Origin: Astropecten irregularis
Lineage: Eukaryota > Echinodermata > Asteroidea > Paxillosida > Astropectinidae
Direction: 5' to 3'
Assembly (NCBI GenBank): GCA_963971285.1
Contig: OZ020258.1
Location: forward strand, 13,288,614-13,352,613
Length of the DNA stretch: 64,000 bases
The translations under genes were made by a program, and so were the position numbers. Shown one piece after another: positions 11,401 through 20,400 of this stretch (positions are counted from its first letter, which is position 1; each line of letters begins with the position of its first letter). A model generated the notes under the pieces. It was not told the DNA's origin. It searched no databases and saw nothing but the letters and a program-made list of their open reading frames with translations.

Positions 11401-14400
11401 TATTTAATTATTGCACTATTAGATTCCGAGACACTACAGTCACTAGTGTACAATGAGAACAGAATGGGAGAGATCACGCAACCTTGAGGTGCTCCAAGGC
11501 TCAGAGACTTCATACTTGAAGTGACATTATTACACTGCACCCATTGAGGTCTATCTACAAGAAAGTTATGAATGAGCATGGCAAGTTTAGGGGTAACATT
11601 CAGCTTGAGTAACTTTTCTATCAATAAATGAGGCACAATAGTATTAAATGCACTAGAGAAGTCAATGAAAACCGCTCTAACATACGACTTTGGAGTCTCC
11701 AAATGTTGGTACAGATTATGAAGAAAAACAAGTACAGCATCTTCAACACTTCTATTATTTTGGTACGCAAACTGTGTCTGATCAAAGGTGCCAACCTGAT
11801 CTCTCAAAAATCTAAGCAGTATCCTCTCGAAACATTTCATTGCGTTTGACGTAAGAGCAATGGGGCGATAGTGATTTAGTTCAGTCGGTTTGGTGACTTT
11901 AGGAACCGGAATAATAATGGATGATTTCCAAATCCGAGGAATGACACCCTCATCCATAATCAGCTGGAAAATACAAGTAAAAATGTTCTTGGCTACACAA
12001 TTTTAGAACTTTGTTAGAAATTCCATCTGGACCCGTGGCCTTGTTTACTTTAGCTTTAGCTAACACATTCCGAACATCACATACATTAACTTCCATGGCA
12101 ACGTTAGAATGATTCATTGTACTGTCCAGGACATCTCTAATCAAATCATTTTCAGCTGTAAAATCATGGATGTCATATCTGCTATAAAAATTTCCCAATT
12201 CATTTACAAAGCCCTGGTCTAGCTCTACCTTCTTTGATTTACTCTTATACCCAGTCATCATTTGCATCTTTTGCCATGCAGCCCGTGGGTTGTTTTCCTG
12301 GAAATTGCTTTCCAGTTTTCTCTTGTATTGTACTTTAGACTTGACAATTTGCTTGTCAATGACCTTCTGGAGGGCTTTGACACCTGACCTGTCTCCAGAA
12401 AGATAAAGCTCCCTTTTTTGACACAGGAGATCCTTCATTACCTTGGTTATCCAGGGTTTGTTATTTGGATAGAATTTCACAGATCTAACAGGAATCACAT
12501 TGTTTACACAAAAATTGATATAATCTGATGTAACCATAACCAGTTCATCTAGAGAATTAGCCGAGTTCATGAAGATGTTCCAGTTTGTGCAGTCAAAGCA
12601 CGCACGCAGTTCTTCAGTGGCGTCAGCGCTCCATGCACGTAGTTCTTTGACGACTGGCTTACTCCTCTTAAGCTTTGGGCGATGTGATGGAAGAAGAAGA
12701 ATGTTATTGTGATCAGAGTTTCCCAGCTGGGGACATGCTTTCGATGCAAAGGCGTCAGAGAGATTGCAGTAGCACAGATCCAGTGTGGCATCATTACGGG
12801 TACTCTGCTTGACAAATTGAGTGTATGCTGGAAGTACTGTGTCGAGCTTGCATTGATTAAAATCGCCAAGTACGATTTTAGCTGAATCCGGTGACACAAC
12901 TTCTAGGTCATTCAGCTTGGCTGCTATGTATTCACTGGCAATAATCACGTTTGCATGGGGAGGAATGTATGTCACTATGACAAAGACCTGATTCAGCTCT
13001 CTTGGCAAGTAAAATGGACGTAGACCAACGACAATTAGTTCATAGTTAGGGGTACATACCCTCTCCTTCACTGTCCAATTATTGCACCATTTTGAGTTGA
13101 TAAACATGCAGACCCCACCTCCATGGGATTTGCCCGAGTCCGCCGTTCTGTCTCCTCTCACGAGCTTTTGGACGGCAACGCTGTACATATGTTTAATGCA
13201 CGTACGTACAGTGTATGTAACCCATGTAACCCACATGTGTTCGTGTAGCTTGCAAATCAACCGGACGCGTACGCAGACGCAGAAGTGCGCGCATATTATG
13301 ATGCTATCTGGTACGTACGCGTGCGCGCATACGCGACGTGCGTGCGTACGTGTGCCGTCCAAAATGGCCGATAAGCTGTCAAGTGACGTCACGTGCACGC
13401 TTTCTATAAGAGTAAATACATTCATGAATTCATCTACTTCAATAATAAGAATATGATGAGAGTGATATGAATATTACCGTAATCATACTGGTGTCTGGTC
13501 GGTTCCTTGGGTTTTGGTTCAATCAGCAACTGTCCTTCAAAACCGATCTTCTTCTTGTAATCTGAAAATGACAAACAAACAAATAATCCCAAACCATTTT
13601 AGTTTTGCGCAAGTATAACAGTCAACTTTCCAACTTTAGTTCATACACAATTCATTATTTACATTTTTGGTCATTGGTTTTATACATTTTTTTCCAGAAT
13701 CCAGCTGAACTGCATTTCTACGAGTGCAAGCAGTAACATTAACAACCGTCAGGTGCAAATATCAATGAAAAACTAGAACAGCGAAGCTGTCATGGCTCGC
13801 TGCAGCCTTACGTGCAGTTACAAACATGATAGCAAATTTAAAATAAAAAACAGTAAATTTTTTTTATTGTCTTTCCGGATTAAAATAATTAATTTTAAGA
13901 GTATAAACTCTAATTTGAGGTTGTAGAGATGAATTCTATTACATTCCCAAAAATATGAAGCACATTCATCCGAATGAAAAAAAACACTTAAACATTTCAC
14001 TCGGACGGCCGGCCCGACAGATGGACGGAAATCGATATTACATAGACTCGCACTGCTTCGCAGCTGCTCGCCAAAAAGGATATTCTAAGACTCTAAGTAC
14101 TAGAAGTAATATTTCAGCAGGTTGGAACAGCAAGTCATAACTAGACCTGTGTTTGTAGCAACAAACACTGAGCTGTTTCGCGTATGTTTTATAAAATGTA
14201 AAAAACAAACGTACACAATTGGCCCAGGACAGAGAAATAGTTTATCAGCGGTGTCTTTATTGTTTTTAACAACTACATGTACATGTATCAGGAACGTCGT
14301 CAGTCGTCCATCAATACACGTATACAGAATCATAAACACCATGAGAAACACAGAAATGGCCGAGTCTACTATATGCCAACCCGCGTAGTATGTATGGTTG

Positions 14401-17400
14401 TGCATATGAGTTGTGAAAACAGCAAAATGACTGATTTTCTAGCTCGCCGTGCTCCGTTCACGTGTACACAATTGGCCCACTACCACGGATAGCCATATCA
14501 GCAGTCCAAAAAGTTCCAAAGCACGTGTTTTGTGTTATGTTTGACTCTAAATGGCAAAATTAATTATTCAAAAAAATTAATAAAAAATCAGGCGATAACG
14601 TAATCGTGACGTCACTTCACAGTAGGGATACTAATACCATTTCCTACCAACCCACCAAGTTTCATTACGATCGGATGTTCGCTTATATGCGTTTCTGGGA
14701 AAAAATGGCAAAATTAAATATTCAAAAATCAATAAAAAATCAGCCGATGACGTCATCATGACGTCACTTCACATTTAGGATACTAGTACCATTCCCTATC
14801 TACCCACCAAGTTTCATCACCATCGGATATTCCCTTATACATGAATCTGAAAATCGGCTTTTTGATGACGTCATCATGACGTCACCACTTTTTGATATTT
14901 TATGGCACGTGCCTATAGCCCAACAAACATTTTACCGAAAGAATTTCGAAAATACGATTTGTCGTTCATGAGATATAAAGAAAAGGTCCAAAAATTGAAT
15001 AATTCGTATAAAATCACACGATGACGTCACCGACACGTGACTGCAATTTTTGTCTATAACACGTCCCCATATACTTGCATACCAAGTTTGAGTTGCATCG
15101 GACTTGCCGTTCCGGAGATAAAGAGCCCTAAAATTTGCACTTTTATGATGACGTAATTGTGCACGTGATGACGTCACGATGACGTACTTATGCGGGACAC
15201 TATTCGGGGTGGTGGTCTAACTATGTGCCAAGTATAAAGTTGATCGGAATTGGCATAATGGTAGAAGTGGCTCTTAGAAAACCCCTGTGTTATGTCTATG
15301 GGAAAAAAGTGGAAAAAGAAAAAAAAAAAAAAAAGGAAAAAATAAAAAAAAAAATAACAAAAACAAAAGCTGTTCCGCCGCATGCGAAACAGCTAAAAAT
15401 CTCTCATATCAAGAAAACATATTCAAATATCAATGACAAATCAAAATCAAGATTCATATTCCTTTAATAGAATATACATGCGAGAAAATAGAGACAACTC
15501 AACCACAGTGTAGCTGTGTACTTCATAACTCGGCTCTCCAGCTGCAAATGGGGAGCTTTAGATTGGTTAACATTGGACCTTGTTAACATTCACACCAAAT
15601 GTAAGAACGTCGTGCTGAACGTCAAACCTATACTCTGTGTGTCCTCAACTCACTCAGACAACATTGGTGACGACTTGTATGCGCAGACTCGGCATGACGT
15701 AATCAAGTATCAGTCGACATAGTCAACGTAAAAATCTAAGCTCCCTATTAAGGACAAGAAGCCTTCCAAATCATTTATGAATGAAAGAGATGCTTACCTA
15801 CAGCCATTTTGAAAAAGTTAGCTGCATGACTGAGCTCAGCAAACACGTCGGTATTCAGCAGGGTCATGTAGCCTTCACGACCACCCCAGAAAACTGCAAA
15901 AAATGACAAAGGTCATCCTTGAGTTTTTCTCAAACATAGTGCATAAAATACGCAAAAAACAATAAAATCCATTATCAAGTTTTATGTCTCAAAGGTAATG
16001 CCATACACTTTGGTCCTTGTCAAAGAAATGCAGATTCATGAGCAGAAATATCAAGGAAGATACAGTAAAAGTCATTTGTGAAAATTTCAATCCCATATGT
16101 TTTTTTTAATGTTTTTTTATGGAAGTCGCCCAACACAAGGCACAAAGGCCACTCAAGGTGAGGCCTAAAAAAGAAAGAGAAAGGAAAAGAAAGCGCACCG
16201 AATTAAGATAACAGAAGCCTATTCACATTGCACTTGAACTTAGACAAATTATATACAGCAGGGAAACAGGATGCAGGTAAGGAGTTCCAGAGTGAAGCAG
16301 TACGTGGAAAGAAACTCGTAGCATACCCCTTTGACCTGCATTTGGGAGTCACGACTGTATGGTGCCCATTTTTTGAGAAAACAGTGAAAGGCGGCCACAG
16401 TATTTAAGCCTTTTCTCTTTTATTTTTTCTCTTTAAAAGATCAAAAATAACAGTGGTCACTGGTTTTACTCTTTTCTTGATAAATACAGCATATCAGGCA
16501 GAAAAATGTTAACAGTATGTTTCTACCATCACAATCTTTATACCCTGTAAGTTGTAGGTAAATCTGTGAAGATTTCTGTTTCAGTATGCTACCAAAGTAT
16601 GATACTACCTTTAAAGAATCTAAATGCCTTACCAAAGTTTTCAGCTCCGAGTTTCTTGCCAATTTCCAGTCCTTTCTTGACCTGAGCTGCGGCGTATGCT
16701 ACAACATGAGCATTGGGGTTAGTAGCAGCACCATTCATGTACCTGTAGTGTGTCAAATATTTGAAGAATGTGGTGCTTACTTTAGAAATCTGCCTATTTT
16801 ATCCCAAGAATCACTCGTGTGTATAAATAAAAATATCATTGCATCTGACCAATTGTGCAACTTTTAAGCTGAAACTGACGACTTTTCTATTTGCACAGAT
16901 TGGAAATTCAGTATAATTTGGCCCTTATTGTGCTTGCTTTTTCTTGTCTTTAAGACCTCAGAATAGATTTTCTAAATCAACGCGCTTCATAAATTTGCAT
17001 ATTATAATTATTAGCATGATTAGTAACCTGATACAAAGTGGTTAAACACTGGTTGTATCTTTCTGCGATTACCAAAATGTCTCCAAACGGAAGAAGAATA
17101 CACAGTTTAAGTAATTACCTTGGATTGGAGAACAGGTTGCAAGTATTCCACAAGAGTTTAACGCCAGTCTGTTTCATCAGCTCAGCAGCAAGGTCTGTTA
17201 GTTTGTCCAGGTTACGGTTCGTTTCCTCCACTGTGGCGCCCTCTGGAGCTATGTCCCTGAAATGACAACAGTGCTACATGTATGTTCCATTTGGCTACAC
17301 AATTGGTATTAGGAGTATCTCGGAAGAAATGACAATACTCTGATGGTAGGCCTGCGGACTAAAGAGAGCAGCCTTCATAGCTGATTTCTTCAATCTCTGT

Positions 17401-20400
17401 ACAGCAAGGTACAACAGGTCACCTGCAGATCTGTTCCTTCAATTTCTTGAGGTATTTTAAGCAAACTAACCTGTCGTGGAACGTCCAGTACTTCACCCCC
17501 AGCTTACTGAAAAACTCAAAGGCCACACGTAGTCTCCTCTTAGCATTCTCAATACTCTCACTACCTGTCAATGGACAAAACACAACAAGACAACAATGAT
17601 ATTGATTACAATCATTTGTGTTATGTTGGTATCAATATGCAATCAGGGGCAAATTTCATAGAGCTGCTTAGCACAAAAAATTGCTTAGCACAAAAATAGC
17701 TTGCCCAATAAAACAAACAACCATTGAAAATTCCATTTGATATTCATGGTCAGCAAACAACAGCCAAAGGACAATTGCAAGCGATACACAACATCCTGTT
17801 TTTACTAAGACAGAAATGTCATGCTTAGCAAATTTGTGTGCTAAGCAGCTCTATGAAATTGGCCCGAGATTCTAACCAAGGAGATCCTGGGCAATCCTGT
17901 GGACCCCAGTTTGCTGTTAGGCACACTTTTTCCTCTGCAGATTTTATCATTCTACAGAAATGCTTAAGGGGCTACCACCTTCGAAATTCTTTATAATCTG
18001 GAGCCTTTCCCAAAGCTTGGCTCTGGATCCGGCTTTGCCTCTGTCATCATATGCTGGAAATATAGGTTGTGGTTTTTCATTGGAGCTGAAGCTCTGTTTT
18101 CTTTTTCAAACCAGAGAATCTATTTCCAAACCGCAGCAAAAAGCATCTATTTTGATACCCGTTATTTTAGAATGGAATCACGAAATGGAGCCTGAGCCAG
18201 AGCCGCAGCCGAAGCCAGAGCCTGAGTCGGAGCCTGACCCTGTAAAACTTAGTACTGCCAAATACAAATTAAAAATTGATAATCTATAATTTCCAACCTG
18301 TTCACATGGCACTTAACTGGATTAAGTAACTTAGTTATAGATAAGGAAAAAAGGTGATCAAAGTCACGCAATGTTTTGTTGCTGGTAGTGATGTTTCGGC
18401 TGCATCCAGTTCTTCAGTTGCCTGATGAATGCTAGCAGTACCAGCAACACAACATCGCATGACTTTGATCACCTTTTTTCGCAATGAATAACCCTTCCCT
18501 TTCTATTAACTTATAGTTATAATTAGTACAGTGTAAATTACAAATTGGCAGTGTTGTAGTACTTGTACTCGATACTTGTACAACTCGAGTGCCGTTTTCA
18601 GAGTACTCGCACTCGTACTCGTACTCGAACGTCCAAGTACTTGCACTCGAATTATGGTATTTGTACTCGGGCTGCAAAATACTCTGAACTCGACATCCAA
18701 AAATTGTACTCGAGCATCTGAGTACTCGTACTCGATTTACAGTACTCGCTAAAAAATTCCTTTAATTAACTTACCACAACTGTTAAAATACAAAGCTACA
18801 AAAATATTGACCCCAAAGAACCGATATTCGATATAATTGCTGCAATGCGTAGCCACGTGTAATGTTGAGTTTGACCTGTTACCATTTCATCTCTAGCCAT
18901 GTCATCTGCATTGACTCTTGTACAATTTTGGGTTCAATGAGTTTTTGTAAAATGAAGTACTGACTTAGAAGTACTCATACTCGCACTCGGAAGTATAAAG
19001 TACATGTACTTGTACTCGGAAACCAGTTCTTGTACTTGGCCGGCAAAGTACTTGACCTGTCTTGGTACTCAACAGACAAAGGACTCGGCAGTACTTGGTA
19101 CTTGGAAAAAAATACTCGACTACAACACTGCAAATGGGCGGTATTTTTTAACGCTAGAGGGCGCTTCGAATTACTTCCGGGGGTCATTTGACAATGCCTT
19201 GTTCTTGTGTACCGCTGTGTCAGAATACAACTCGTACATGTCGTAGTAAAAATATACACTTCTATCGTATCCCAAAAGACAAAATTGTCCGTAAATGACC
19301 TCTGCTCAATTGACAATTAACCGGACCGTACCCCCGGAAGTAAATAAAGTTCTATCCATAACAGCGCCCTCATGCGTTCAAAAATACCGCTTATTGGCAA
19401 TCTACATCTGTTCGAATGGCACTTATAAGTGTGTTATAATGAAGTTGACAAGTCTATGTAACTTAAACCCAATCAAAAATGTCCAGTGCGAACCGGTTTC
19501 AGCAGGTTTATAATTAAGTTGACAAGTCTAAAGATGTAACTTTAAACATTTCCAGTACAAACTCAGTTTCAGCAGGAGTTTGGATTAGGGTCAATTGGTC
19601 ATCGTTGGCCTAAATCCTACTACTGACCATCATCCCAGGGTCTGTTGATGGTGGGGGCTCCAAAGGGATCTAGACCCACTCCACGGAAGGTATGCCAGTA
19701 TACCACGGAGAATCGTAGCCAGTCCTCCATTGTACGTCCATGTACAACCTGAAAAGAACAAGAGAATCATCATAGGAGGTCGCTGGTTCGAATCCTGCTC
19801 CGGTCAATTTTTCTTGGTTCAGCTAACGATGACTTAAAATTCAGTCAGTTTCCCAGTACGCACAAAAAAGTCATGGATTCTGCCTGAAAAGAGGCAAATG
19901 GGTATTGATGCATTGCTAAACCCTGGAAGTAAGACTTTCAGGCAACAGTCGTCATAATAGTTTCCAAGCGGCATTGCGCATGTACAGAGTAGACTGGTCC
20001 CGTTCGCTCCGTTGTACGTAAATCAAATGTAGACTGGACAGGGTAGAGATCATTCTTAAATGTAATTTCTTTATTATTATGGGAAAAGTCACAGAATCAG
20101 TTACTTTTTTGTGCGTACTGAAATTTGGGCTGAGAATTACTCGTTTTTGTTGACATCAAAAATGATAATTAAATTTTATATCTTCTGAATGCCTCTTCAC
20201 GACATCAGGTACACCAGGGTGAGTCATTATGCCACAGATCGCTGATTAACAGTCATTTTAGGGGAGGGGAATTTTCAACGCGAGATTTTCAAGTTGATTG
20301 TCCTGTAGCCCTATATACGACAACAACGTAAGGAGTTGGGCTACAGTTACTGCAGCTACATTATATTATACTATAAAGCATGTTTTAATAGTATCTCCCA

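Noticed and set aside
13082..13456. Plus-strand frame of 124 codons opposite the LINE
   Set aside because: Shadow of the LINE coding strand and of CpG/ACGT-rich intron; no borders or similarity.
18301..18530. Inverted CATCACTACCAGCAACA / TGTTGTGTTGCTGGTACTGC stretch as a regulatory hairpin
   Set aside because: AAAAGGTGATCAAAGTCACGCA and its inverse around 18350-18480 are simply another short foldback repeat; nothing ties it to regulation.
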